Positions 7,654 through 15,891 of a stretch of DNA of 64,000 nt are shown here, piece after piece; position 1 is the stretch's first letter; each line of letters opens with the position of its first letter. The position numbers were made by a program, and so were the translations under genes. The stretch lies in the NCBI GenBank assembly GCA_965660195.1, contig CBFHZM010000001.1:1-64000 (forward strand), read 5' to 3'. This DNA comes from JAYODZ01 sp965660195 (lineage in GTDB: Bacteria > Pseudomonadota > Alphaproteobacteria > RS24). Below the pieces are notes generated by a model. It saw nothing but the letters and a program-made list of their open reading frames with translations. It searched no databases and was not told where the DNA came from.

Positions 7654-9972
7654 ATGCCTGCATTTTCAAAAGATCTGGAACTCAGCCTGCATCGTGCTTT
7701 GAGTTATGCCAATGAGCGCAAACACGAATTTGCCACACTGGAACATTTGCTGCTGGCCTTGACCGAGGAGCCGGATGCGCGCGCCGTTCTTGTTGCCTGC
7801 GCCGTTGATATTGATGTTCTGGGGGATCAGCTTCGCCAATATATCGATCAAGAGCTAACTGGATTGGTGATCGATGACGAGGAGGACTGCAAACCAACAG
7901 CAGCATTCCAACGGGTTATTCAACGCGCTGTAATCCATGTGCAGTCTTCGGGGCGCGACGAGGTAACGGGTGCCAATGTTTTGGTCGCGCTATTTGCCGA
8001 ACGCGAGAGCCATGCCGCCTATTATTTACAAGAGCAAGATATGACCCGCTATGACGCGGTGAATTTTATTGCCCATGGCGTAGCAAAAAAAGCGGGGGCT
8101 TCTGAAGCGCGACCGGTTACGGGCTCGGATGATGATGACGAAGACTTGATTGCGGAGCATGGCGAGGCTCTGGCAGCCTATTGCGTGAATTTGAACGATA
8201 AAGCTCGCGTTGGCAAAATCGACCCGTTGATTGGCCGCGACAAAGAAGTCGATCGCGCGATCCAAATTCTCTGTCGTCGCAATAAAAACAATCCGCTTTT
8301 GGTTGGAGATCCAGGAGTTGGCAAAACCGCCATTGCCGAGGGGTTAGCACGTCGTATCGTTGAAGGCGACGTGCCAGAGGTGCTTGAGGATAACACAATC
8401 TATTCGCTCGATATGGGCGTGCTTTTGGCCGGAACTCGTTATCGCGGCGATTTCGAAGAGCGCTTGAAGCAGGTGATGGCCGAGCTTGAAGAAATGCCTG
8501 ATGCAATTTTATTCATCGATGAAATCCACACCGTGATCGGCGCGGGGGCAACCTCTGGTGGAGCAATGGATGCCTCGAACTTGTTAAAGCCAGCGCTACA
8601 AAGTGGCGGGCTTCGGTGTATGGGATCGACGACTTATAAGGAATATCGTCAACATTTTGAGAAGGATCGCGCGCTTGCGCGGCGGTTCCAGAAAATCGAT
8701 GTTCATGAGCCAACGGTAGAAGACACGATTAAGATTTTGCGCGGTTTAAAAGAGTATTTCGAAGCCTTCCATCAGGTTCGTTACACCAATGAAGCGATCA
8801 AGGCCGCCGTGGAATTGTCGTCGCGCTATATGAGCGATCGCAAGTTACCCGATAAAGCGATCGATGTAATCGACGAAGTCGGCGCTTCGCAAATGCTTTT
8901 GCCACCGTCGCGTCGGCGTAAAACAATTTCCGTCAAGGAAGTTGAAAACGTCATCGCGACCATGGCGCGCGTGCCGCCGAAAAATGTGTCGCGTAACGAA
9001 ACTGAAAAGCTGCGAGATTTGGCGGTGAACCTGAAGCGCGTCGTTTTTGGTCAAGATACAGCCATTGACGCATTGTCGTCGGCTATCAAATTATCGCGGG
9101 CAGGTTTGCGGGACACCAATAAGCCGATTGGAAATTATTTGTTCACCGGCCCAACCGGTGTCGGTAAAACCGAAGTCGCACGTCAGTTGGCCAGCATTCT
9201 CGGCGTCAATTTGTTGCGCTTTGATATGTCGGAATATATGGAGCGTCATAGCGTATCGCGTCTGCTCGGCGCACCTCCCGGCTATGTCGGCTATGACCAA
9301 GGTGGCTTGTTAACCGATGGTGTCGATAAAGACCCGCATTGCGTTTTATTGCTCGATGAGATCGAGAAAGCCCATCCAGATCTGTTCAATGTGCTGTTGC
9401 AGGTGATGGATCATGGCACGCTGACTGATGCAAATGGACGTTCGGTTGATTTCCGCAATGTTGTGTTAATCATGACGAGCAATGCCGGCGCGTCGGATTT
9501 GGCCCGTGCGCCGATGGGCTTTGCCCGTGATCGCCGCGAGGGCGACGACACGGAGGCGGTCAATCGTTTATTCACACCAGAGTTTAGAAATCGGCTTGAT
9601 GCTATGATCGGGTTTGCGCCGCTAGATACGAAAACAATCTTGCGGGTGGTTGAGAAATTTATTCTTGAGCTTGAAAATCAGTTGGCAGATCGCAATGTCA
9701 CGGTTGAAACCACACCAGCGCTATTGCAGTGGCTGGTAGATACTGGCTACGACCCACAAATGGGCGCGCGTCCGATTTCACGACTGATCCAAGATAAGAT
9801 TAAAGAGCCTCTGGCGGATAAATTGCTGTTTGGTGACCTTAAAACGGGTGGTGTGGCTAAGCTTGACGTCAACAAAGATAAGAAAGTCGTCATTACGGTT
9901 TCGGATTTGGAGCCAGCGACACCTCGTAAAAGCAGCAAGGGGAAAGGTAAACCCGAGCGTGTAAAGGGTTAG
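7654..9972 (+). CDS. clpA: ClpA, AAA+ unfoldase of the ClpAP protease
   Basis: ClpA unfolds substrates and feeds them to ClpP. The 772-residue protein has the Clp N-domain (first ~150 residues), which binds ClpS, and two AAA+ modules. Walker A motifs are GDPGVGKT (about 218-225) and GPTGVGKT (about 499-506), with Walker B ILFIDEIHT in module 1 and LLLDEIEKAHPD in module 2. There is no ClpB-type middle coiled coil. The C-terminus ends in a short Ser/Lys/Gly-rich tail. Its ClpP partner is encoded at 42.6 kb in this window. The stop overlaps the convergent HIT gene by 4 bp. Confidence 0.97.
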   Translation: MPAFSKDLELSLHRALSYANERKHEFATLEHLLLALTEEPDARAVLVACAVDIDVLGDQLRQYIDQELTGLVIDDEEDCKPTAAFQRVIQRAVIHVQSSGRDEVTGANVLVALFAERESHAAYYLQEQDMTRYDAVNFIAHGVAKKAGASEARPVTGSDDDDEDLIAEHGEALAAYCVNLNDKARVGKIDPLIGRDKEVDRAIQILCRRNKNNPLLVGDPGVGKTAIAEGLARRIVEGDVPEVLEDNTIYSLDMGVLLAGTRYRGDFEERLKQVMAELEEMPDAILFIDEIHTVIGAGATSGGAMDASNLLKPALQSGGLRCMGSTTYKEYRQHFEKDRALARRFQKIDVHEPTVEDTIKILRGLKEYFEAFHQVRYTNEAIKAAVELSSRYMSDRKLPDKAIDVIDEVGASQMLLPPSRRRKTISVKEVENVIATMARVPPKNVSRNETEKLRDLAVNLKRVVFGQDTAIDALSSAIKLSRAGLRDTNKPIGNYLFTGPTGVGKTEVARQLASILGVNLLRFDMSEYMERHSVSRLLGAPPGYVGYDQGGLLTDGVDKDPHCVLLLDEIEKAHPDLFNVLLQVMDHGTLTDANGRSVDFRNVVLIMTSNAGASDLARAPMGFARDRREGDDTEAVNRLFTPEFRNRLDAMIGFAPLDTKTILRVVEKFILELENQLADRNVTVETTPALLQWLVDTGYDPQMGARPISRLIQDKIKEPLADKLLFGDLKTGGVAKLDVNKDKKVVITVSDLEPATPRKSSKGKGKPERVKG

Positions 9973-10406
9973 AGTGTCGCCAATGCGGCACGTATCTTGA
10001 CGGCAACGGCTTCCAATTCACCCATGTCGGCGACATCGCGGGCGTGAAACGCAAGCTCTAGCCCTTCATGTCGCGGCAAGACATGAAAGTGCAAATGCGG
10101 CACAGTTTGTCCCGCGGCACTGCCATTTAGCTGAGCAATCAAAATCCCTGGCGCGTCGACGGCTTTTTGAACGGCATGCGCGAGTTTCTGGGTGGTTTGA
10201 AGTAAGCCGCCACAGGCTGTTGGATCGAGGTTTAACAGATTGGTAGCGGGTGATTTGGGGATCACCAAAGCATGCCCGGTCGCTTGCGGCATAATATCCA
10301 TAAAAGACAACGTATGCTCATCCTCATAGAGTTTAATCGCAGGTAGCTCGCCGCGTAAAATCTTTGCAAATATATTGTTGGGATTATACGGCTCATCCAA
10401 TTTCAT
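9969..10406 (-). CDS. HIT family nucleotide-binding protein
   Basis: This is a histidine-triad protein of 145 residues, probably a nucleoside phosphoramidase or diadenosine-polyphosphate hydrolase-like enzyme (HinT branch). The triad is HLHFH at 104-108 followed by VLPR, with the N-terminal NIFAKILRGE and the HALVIPK strand expected of HinT proteins. It overlaps the end of the upstream FemAB-like gene by 14 bp and ends against clpA. The physiological substrate is not known for this group. Confidence 0.92.
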   Translation of the reverse strand: MKLDEPYNPNNIFAKILRGELPAIKLYEDEHTLSFMDIMPQATGHALVIPKSPATNLLNLDPTACGGLLQTTQKLAHAVQKAVDAPGILIAQLNGSAAGQTVPHLHFHVLPRHEGLELAFHARDVADMGELEAVAVKIRAALATL

Positions 10407-11586
10407 GATCGGTCTCCTTCTTAAACGGTGTGTACTGGTTCAATATTTCAATGTCGTTGTCGACATGAGCCCGCTCGTTGCTCAGATACTGCGCTAAAGC
10501 CTCGCGAAAGCCGTCATGTGTGACATAATGTGCTGAATAGGTGGGGCAGGGCAAATATCCCCTTGCGATTTTATGGGCGCCTTGAGCGCCAGCCTCAACG
10601 CGGTGCAGCCCGCGGGAGATGGCAAATTCAATCGCCTGATAATAGCAAAGCTCAAAGTGTAGAAACGGGTGATCCTCAATGCATCCCCAATTGCGACCAT
10701 AAAGGGTTGTACTGCCGATAAAATTAAGGGCGCCAGCAATATAACGTCCATCCCGCTTGGCCAAGATTAGTAAGATATCTTGTCGCATGCTCTCATGGAT
10801 CAAATCGAAAAACTTGCGAGTGAGATAAGGGCGACCCCATTTTCTCATGCCTGTATCAATATAGAACTCGAAAAATGCGTCCCAATGTGTGGGGCAAATA
10901 TCGTCTCCCGAGAACCATTCAATCGTGATGCCGTTTTCAATAGCGCGGGCCCGTTCTTTCTTTAAATTCTTACGCTTGCGCGAGGAGAGGGCATTGAGAA
11001 AGGCATCGAAACTCTCAAACCCGTCATTTAGCCAATGAAATTGCTGGTCTTTGCGTAGCAAATAATTTTCACCACCGAGCATTTTCCAGCTGGCTTCCGG
11101 AACAAAATTGAGGTGTAGCGAGGATAAGTTATTGGCCTTTAGCATCTGTTCAGCGCCGCGCAATAACGCCTTGGCTTGAAGCATTTCGCCCGCGTCGTCA
11201 GCGGCTGAGGTTAACAACCGCGCCCCCGTCGCGGGTGTGAAGGGTACGGCGCTCAGAAGTTTGGGGTAATAAGAGCCACCTGCGCGCTCGAAAGCATCGG
11301 CCCACATGTGGTCGAAAATATATTCACCCTGTGAATGCGTTTTGAGATAAAGCGGCAATATCGCTGTTATCGTATCATTCTCGCTGAGTGTTAAATGACA
11401 TGGTGTCCAGCCAGTTTCGGGCGTTGCCGAGCCGCTATTTTCGGCGGCGCAGAAAAAGGCATGTTGCAGGAACGGGTTGAAATCCCGGTGGCTCGGATTG
11501 GCACAAGCGTTCCAGACATCGGCCGCAATATCGGCTGCGCGGTCAACGCGCCCCAGCTTTAGACCGGAGGACTGGGGCGAAGACAT
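10393..11586 (-). CDS. FemAB-like / GNAT-fold peptidoglycan-biosynthesis-related protein (DUF482)
   Basis: The 397-residue product matches the family annotated as peptidogalycan biosynthesis/recognition or DUF482, related to the Fem aminoacyl-transferases with a GNAT fold. Conserved features are LQHAFFCAAENSGS near the start, the DHMWADAFERAG segment, the central SSRKRKNLKKERA and YYQAIEFAI...HRVEAGAQG. The substrate is not established. The ATG at 11586 is chosen: it lies 4 bp after the RidA stop and gives the conserved N-terminus, while the longer frame back to 11688 runs into ridA. It is part of a tight minus-strand run with ridA and HIT. Confidence 0.85.
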   Translation of the reverse strand: MSSPQSSGLKLGRVDRAADIAADVWNACANPSHRDFNPFLQHAFFCAAENSGSATPETGWTPCHLTLSENDTITAILPLYLKTHSQGEYIFDHMWADAFERAGGSYYPKLLSAVPFTPATGARLLTSAADDAGEMLQAKALLRGAEQMLKANNLSSLHLNFVPEASWKMLGGENYLLRKDQQFHWLNDGFESFDAFLNALSSRKRKNLKKERARAIENGITIEWFSGDDICPTHWDAFFEFYIDTGMRKWGRPYLTRKFFDLIHESMRQDILLILAKRDGRYIAGALNFIGSTTLYGRNWGCIEDHPFLHFELCYYQAIEFAISRGLHRVEAGAQGAHKIARGYLPCPTYSAHYVTHDGFREALAQYLSNERAHVDNDIEILNQYTPFKKETDHEIG

Positions 11587-11590
11587 GTGA

Positions 11591-12064
11591 TTAGCTGGCC
11601 AACTCGACAATCGCCGAAATTTCAACTGCCCACCCCAGTGGCAAAGAGCTCGTGCCAATAGCGGCGCGGCTATGGGCGCCGCGGTCACCGAGGATTTCGG
11701 CCATCAGATTGGAGGCACCATTAATGACCTGCGGATGCTCGGTAAACTCGGGCGTTGCATTGACATAGCCGTTGAGTTGTACGATCTGCTTGATGGCATC
11801 GCAGCTCCCCGTTTGGGCGCGAACGACCCGCAAAATATTGAGCGCGCATAAAGCCGCGGCCTGCTGGCCGTCATCGATTTTTAATGTGTCGCCGAGCTTG
11901 CCTATTATGGCTGAGCCAGTTGCATCGGTCGGGCCTTGTCCCGAAATAAAGAGATGGGAGCCGCTCAAAATGCTGGGGCGGTAATTCGCCAGCGGAGCCG
12001 AAAGCTCGGTGTCAGCTAAGTTATTTTTACGCAAATAGTTTGTTAGGGGGCATGTTTTTGTCAC
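11591..12064 (-). CDS. RidA/YjgF/UK114 family protein
   Basis: RidA proteins hydrolyse reactive enamine/imine intermediates formed by PLP enzymes; many relatives have other roles. The 157-residue product has the family core: SGSHLFISGQGP, the NILRVVRAQTG helix, VNATPEF and the substrate-binding Arg in HSRAAIG, followed by SLPLGWAVEISAIVE. It is about 25 residues longer than the archetypal RidA at the N-terminus, which fits the larger YjgF-like subgroup common in alphaproteobacteria. It lies 24 bp after dinB and 4 bp before the FemAB-like gene. Confidence 0.9.
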   Translation of the reverse strand: MTKTCPLTNYLRKNNLADTELSAPLANYRPSILSGSHLFISGQGPTDATGSAIIGKLGDTLKIDDGQQAAALCALNILRVVRAQTGSCDAIKQIVQLNGYVNATPEFTEHPQVINGASNLMAEILGDRGAHSRAAIGTSSLPLGWAVEISAIVELAS

Positions 12065-12088
12065 TTGTTCTCTCCAGTGGCGGTGATA

Positions 12089-13399
12089 TTATAGCAAATC
12101 CCGCCCTTTGCGAATGCTTTGTAGGCCGAATTTTTCCCGCAAGCGGTCCATAGCGCGTTCTCCGTCGATTTGTTTTTTACGCTCTGGTTCAGCGAGGTCG
12201 GGAATATCGGCAAATTCAGCCGGGGTAATTTGGCTGACACCAATACCCAATAGGCGATAGGCCTCTCGTGGCCGCGACGCCATTAGCTCGGCGAGCAGCA
12301 TTTTGCCATCTTTAAAAATGGCTTCGGCCATTTGTGTTGGGCTGTGGCGAGTGTGGCTTCGTGTCAGAGATGTGAATTGCCGTGTTTTGGCTTTCAAAAC
12401 AATCGTGCGCCCAGCCAATTTCTTTTCTTTGCAGCGACGGGCCAGTTTTTCGCTCAAGGCCCAGAGATGTTTCTCGAGCATCGCCGGGTCAGAAATATCG
12501 CTGTTAAAGGTCGTCTCTGTCGAAATCGACTTCGTTTCACTAAGAGGGGTGACACGGCGGTCGTCGATGCCGCGCGCCAGCCGCGCTAGCCGATATCCGG
12601 TTTGCTCGTAACGTTTGATCATTTCGGCTTCCGACAAATTTTGAATTTGTTTGATATTGCGAATGCCGTCGCGCGCTAAACGGTCTTGCATGGCTTTGCC
12701 GACCCCCCATATGCGGGCGACGGGAAGCTTGCCAAGAAATGAGGTGGTTTCCGCCTTACCGATCACGGAAAAACCTCGCGGCTTATCGAAATCAGAGGCG
12801 AGCTTGGCCAAAAATTTATTATGGCTCAATCCAACTGAAACGGTGATGCCTATCTCTTGTTCAATGCGGCGAGCGAACTTGGCGAGGATTAGGGCCGGCG
12901 CTAGGCCATGGAGACGCTGTGTACCGGTCAAATCCAGAAAAGCCTCATCGATGGAGAGAGGCTCCACCAATGGCGTGAGATCTTGCATCATTTGTCTAAT
13001 CTCATGCCCCACGGCGCTGTAGCGGGCCATATCGGGCGGAATGATAACGGCATCGGGACATAGTTTTTTTGCTTGAAACATCGGCATAGCGGAATGGACG
13101 CCTGATATACGGGCGATATAACAAGCAGTAGAGACGACGCCTCGTGTGCCGCCGCCAATGATGACCGGTTTATCACGGATCTCCGGATTATCGCGTTTTT
13201 CGATCGCCGCATAAAAAGCGTCGCAGTCGATATGGGCAATCGATAGCTCTGTCCACTCATCGTGCCGCACAAGCCGCGGCGAGCGACAGACAGGGCATCT
13301 TTTAGGTGCTGGATCGGCCGCCAGCGGCGTGTAGCAATCGCGGCAGAATCCGGAGCTTTTAGAAGCCGTGCTGGATGAGCTGTGAGGAGATCCAGTCAT
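12089..13399 (-). CDS. dinB: DNA polymerase IV (Y-family) with N-terminal zinc ribbon
   Basis: This 436-residue translesion polymerase has the Y-family catalytic motifs HIDCDAFYA (Asp58, Tyr63) and LSIDEAFLD (Asp151, Glu152), the HhH segment and a C-terminal little-finger domain. Unlike the E. coli enzyme it begins with a putative zinc ribbon, CxxC at 19-22 and CxxC at 35-38. No beta-clamp pentapeptide is obvious at the end. The start lies inside the HAD gene, a 41-bp overlap, and no later Met precedes the zinc ribbon, so the overlap appears real. LexA control is not evident because there is no separate promoter space. Confidence 0.94.
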   Translation of the reverse strand: MTGSPHSSSSTASKSSGFCRDCYTPLAADPAPKRCPVCRSPRLVRHDEWTELSIAHIDCDAFYAAIEKRDNPEIRDKPVIIGGGTRGVVSTACYIARISGVHSAMPMFQAKKLCPDAVIIPPDMARYSAVGHEIRQMMQDLTPLVEPLSIDEAFLDLTGTQRLHGLAPALILAKFARRIEQEIGITVSVGLSHNKFLAKLASDFDKPRGFSVIGKAETTSFLGKLPVARIWGVGKAMQDRLARDGIRNIKQIQNLSEAEMIKRYEQTGYRLARLARGIDDRRVTPLSETKSISTETTFNSDISDPAMLEKHLWALSEKLARRCKEKKLAGRTIVLKAKTRQFTSLTRSHTRHSPTQMAEAIFKDGKMLLAELMASRPREAYRLLGIGVSQITPAEFADIPDLAEPERKKQIDGERAMDRLREKFGLQSIRKGRDLL

Positions 13400-14021
13400 G
13401 GGCCTGTTTCCAACAGTCTATGCGCGTGCTTGCACCGGCGGCCGGCGCCACCAATTCAGCTAAACGCGGGTCAGCGATAAAATGGATACGGTGCGTGTCG
13501 GGGCTGTGGTCGCGTGCGCTATCAATATTGTGGGGAATATCATCGAGGAAAAAAACCGGCGCTCGCGTTTGGGTCGCCAGATGCGCTAGGGTCGGGCCTT
13601 TCAAACCCGAGCCAACCAAAACGGGATAGTCCATGCCGTGCGCGCGCAGATTGTCAATGCGCTCTTGCTTGTACTGCAAGGGTAGGTTCGTGAAGACCAG
13701 TATTTGCGCTTGCGCTGAAAGTTTCTCGAGCGCTTCGGCTGCGTGGTCGACGGCTGGAATATCGCGCGTTGCGGCGGCAAAAAAGTCTTCGATAAGATTG
13801 TCACGTTGTACCGGTTCGTTGGTTTTGCGTGACTTGATGTTGCCGTTGATGGCAAAGCTTTTGAGGTCGATCCACAGGCCTTCGGCGTCAAGAAATTTCT
13901 CGAGCGCCATCATAAAGCGAAGCAACACCTCATCGGCATCGGTAATAATCAAGGGGCGATCGGGCTGAATGTTGATCTCGGCCAATTGCATTTGAACTTC
14001 TGGAGATAGGCTAGATGTCAT
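13359..14021 (-). CDS. HAD-superfamily hydrolase-like protein
   Basis: The 220-residue protein shows HAD features: an aspartate motif ITDADEV (Asp28, Asp30), the Thr of motif II in LVFTNLP, and motif IV FFLDDIPHNI. It is probably a phosphatase-like hydrolase, but the substrate is unknown. The ATG at 14021 is chosen because GAGGAG lies just upstream; a longer in-frame TTG at 14039 would overlap the DUF3572 stop. Its 3' end overlaps dinB by 41 bp. Position between DUF3572 and dinB is a recurring alphaproteobacterial neighbourhood as I recall it, not checked. Confidence 0.78.
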   Translation of the reverse strand: MTSSLSPEVQMQLAEINIQPDRPLIITDADEVLLRFMMALEKFLDAEGLWIDLKSFAINGNIKSRKTNEPVQRDNLIEDFFAAATRDIPAVDHAAEALEKLSAQAQILVFTNLPLQYKQERIDNLRAHGMDYPVLVGSGLKGPTLAHLATQTRAPVFFLDDIPHNIDSARDHSPDTHRIHFIADPRLAELVAPAAGASTRIDCWKQAHDWISSQLIQHGF

Positions 14022-14029
14022 GACGCTCC

Positions 14030-14317
14030 TCATGTCCAATGGGGCAGGTCGCCACCAGGTAAATAAGCTCGCGCCCGGATGGGAAGATCAGGGGCGATGT
14101 TTTGGTCCTCACAGAACGCTAATAGGCTGGGCTCGTCCTGTAAAAGAAAATCAAGAACCGCGGCAAGTGTCTCACTACGCTCGGCCTCGACCAATAAATC
14201 CGATGGTGCGAGACCCGCGAGCGCGCAAAACCGCTCCATAAGCGTCTCTTGCGTTGACAGCCATGCGAGTGCGTTGAGGGCTAAAATTTCACTTGTTTCA
14301 GGGGTCACAGGGATCAA
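14030..14317 (-). CDS. DUF3572 family protein
   Basis: This is a 95-residue, mainly helical alphaproteobacterial protein of unknown function. The family signature is visible: ALNALAWL at the start, FCALAGLAPSDL in the middle, LAAVLDFLLQDEPSLLAFC and a closing YLPGGDLPHWT. It is the first gene of the run DUF3572-HAD-dinB-ridA-FemAB-HIT. It is separated from rpmG by a strong terminator (14382-14406), so it must have its own promoter in about 14318-14380. Confidence 0.85.
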   Translation of the reverse strand: MIPVTPETSEILALNALAWLSTQETLMERFCALAGLAPSDLLVEAERSETLAAVLDFLLQDEPSLLAFCEDQNIAPDLPIRARAYLPGGDLPHWT

Positions 14318-14381
14318 TTTTCTAGTTGTTACCTGTTTAACATAGAGCGATTGTCAAAACATCAAAAGCGCAAAAGCCTAT

Positions 14382-14406
14382 AAAAAAAGGCGCCGTGAAC
14401 GGCGCC
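14382..14406 (-). terminator. Rho-independent terminator of rpmG
   Basis: Read on the minus strand, a perfect GC stem (GGCGCCG / CGGCGCC, loop of 4) is followed by a run of seven T. It starts about 23 bp after the rpmG stop. Confidence 0.9.
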
Positions 14407-14428
14407 TCTTATCAGCACTCAGGCTGAC

Positions 14429-14596
14429 TTATTTAATTTTGGTCTCTTTAAACTCGACATGCTTGCGCACCACCGGGTCATATTTCTTTACGACCATTTT
14501 TTCGGTCATTGTGCGGGCATTTTTCTTGGTGACGTAAAACGCACCCGTGCCGGCAGTGCTTTCTAGCTTAATCTTGATTGTCGTTGGTTTAGCCAT
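14429..14596 (-). CDS. rpmG: 50S ribosomal protein L33
   Basis: The 55-residue protein is the standard alphaproteobacterial L33: MAKPTTIKIKLESTAGTG at the start, FYVTKKNART, then KYDPVVRKHVEFKETKIK. It lacks the zinc-binding CxxC pairs of the C+ type, so it is the C- form. The start at 14596 is fixed by homology; the frame extends upstream without family similarity. It is monocistronic, with its own promoter (14646-14673) and terminator (14382-14406). Confidence 0.97.
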   Translation of the reverse strand: MAKPTTIKIKLESTAGTGAFYVTKKNARTMTEKMVVKKYDPVVRKHVEFKETKIK

Positions 14597-14645
14597 AACG
14601 AACCTATACTGTATAAATTGTGGGGTAAGCGCCCGAATTAGCCGC

Positions 14646-14673
14646 AATCTACGCAGGATTGCGCGCAAGTCAA
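14646..14673 (-). promoter_or_regulatory. Sigma70-type promoter of rpmG
   Basis: On the minus strand TTGACT (14673-14668) and TAGATT (14651-14646) are separated by 16 bp, about 50 bp before the L33 start. A perfect 7-bp dyad CGCAATC / GATTGCG (14643-14649 and 14657-14663) overlaps the spacer and -10. Confidence 0.55.
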
Positions 14674-14682
14674 GTTTTTTTG

Positions 14683-15438
14683 CTAAATCTTTGAGAATTG
14701 CGCTTGCCCGCGATGAAAGCGGAAAAACAGTGCTGGCGCTGACATACGCTTTTTCGCGGGCAGTTGCAGGCGGTCCTGTAGAACCCCTAGCACCTGTTTG
14801 GTAATAATCGGTAAATCCAGATCGAAGGCGTCTTTAATGCCAATCCAATGTAGGTCGGTTAGCTCGCCCGAGGCGCGCTTCAGATCTTCAGGGTGGGTGT
14901 GTAAGTAGTCTGCCGAAATGGTGAAAAATCGCGTGTCAAAACGCCGAACGCGGTGCGGCGGAGTAATAGCGCGGGCAACCATATCCATCGCATGAAGCGG
15001 TGGTTTTACTCCGTAACCAAAGTAGCTCTGCCAGTCGGCATTACGCGTATTGGGGGTCGCGCGCGCCGGTTCTCCGACGACCAAACCGGTTTCCTCGAAA
15101 GTTTCGCGGATGGCGGCCAGCGCCAAGGCTGTGAGGCGTGTCGGGCTGGTTTTGGAGGAAATATGCTTACCGAGACGTTTTAGCACGGGGGCTGGTAATT
15201 TGGCCTTGGTTGCGATGCGCGAATCTATGGGGTCGACGCGACCACCTGGAAAGACGAATTTATTCGGCATGAATTTATGATTTGCCGCTCGTTTGCCCAT
15301 TAAAATTGATGTTTGGCCTTTGACTTCGCGGATAATGATTAATGTTGCGGCATCTACGGGACGAACTGCTCTACCGCCGTCGCTGCGAAACTCGCTGGCT
15401 TTTCCCGGTGTGACTGGGCTTTTCATCTTGCTTGCCAT
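14683..15438 (-). CDS. NUDIX hydrolase
   Basis: NUDIX enzymes cleave nucleoside diphosphates linked to another moiety. The 251-residue protein contains the FVFPGGRVD strand and the core of a Nudix box, REtFEETGLVVGE (seen as IRETFEETGLVVG). The Gly-to-REUxEE distance is enlarged by an insert of about 30 residues, as in the larger NUDT7/8/19-like subgroup. The ATG at 15438 is preceded by AGGGGA; an in-frame TTG four codons earlier is less likely. The C-terminus is basic. It ends the topA-rnr-DUF983-NUDIX run. Confidence 0.88.
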   Translation of the reverse strand: MASKMKSPVTPGKASEFRSDGGRAVRPVDAATLIIIREVKGQTSILMGKRAANHKFMPNKFVFPGGRVDPIDSRIATKAKLPAPVLKRLGKHISSKTSPTRLTALALAAIRETFEETGLVVGEPARATPNTRNADWQSYFGYGVKPPLHAMDMVARAITPPHRVRRFDTRFFTISADYLHTHPEDLKRASGELTDLHWIGIKDAFDLDLPIITKQVLGVLQDRLQLPAKKRMSAPALFFRFHRGQAQFSKI

Positions 15439-15480
15439 GGTTCCCCTCAAAGCACTCCAAATCGTAAAGCTTTATCACAT

Positions 15481-15876
15481 TTATCGCTGTTCTTCGAAAC
15501 CATGCATTCGCAAGGCCCACTGCCAGCCAATTATGGCGCCCTTGACACGTGGCAGGCTGTATAGAGTGACGGCGACAGCTAGAATCGTGAAGATCAGTGC
15601 ATGCACCCAAATTGGCGGCGCATAAAATCTCTCGACCAGTAAGGCGACCGGAATAATCACATGCCCAACTATAAAAATCGTGAAATAGGGTGGCGCATCG
15701 TCGGCTTCATGGCCAGCCAGATGCAGGCCACAATTTGGACAGTCATCGCGGACTTTCAAAAAAGCGCGATAAATCGTGGCTTGTCCACAAGCCGGGCATT
15801 TTTGGCCCAAGCCTCTCATAATGGCGTGCCAGCTAGATCTCTCATCGGGTTTTTGCTTGTCATTCTGCGCTTGCAT
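15481..15876 (-). CDS. DUF983 membrane protein
   Basis: This is a 131-residue protein with an N-terminal zinc-ribbon-like pair, CPAC and CPNC, around an AFLKVRDD segment, followed by HEADDAPPYFTIFIVGHVI and two hydrophobic helices. This is the DUF983 pattern; the function is unknown. It lies 15 bp after rnr, with which it is commonly linked in alphaproteobacteria. Confidence 0.87.
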   Translation of the reverse strand: MQAQNDKQKPDERSSWHAIMRGLGQKCPACGQATIYRAFLKVRDDCPNCGLHLAGHEADDAPPYFTIFIVGHVIIPVALLVERFYAPPIWVHALIFTILAVAVTLYSLPRVKGAIIGWQWALRMHGFEEQR

Positions 15877-15891
15877 GATCGAACCTTGTCT

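Noticed and set aside
8117..8506. 129-codon minus-strand frame inside clpA
   Set aside because: Lies opposite the first AAA+ module of clpA; composition is that of a complementary frame.
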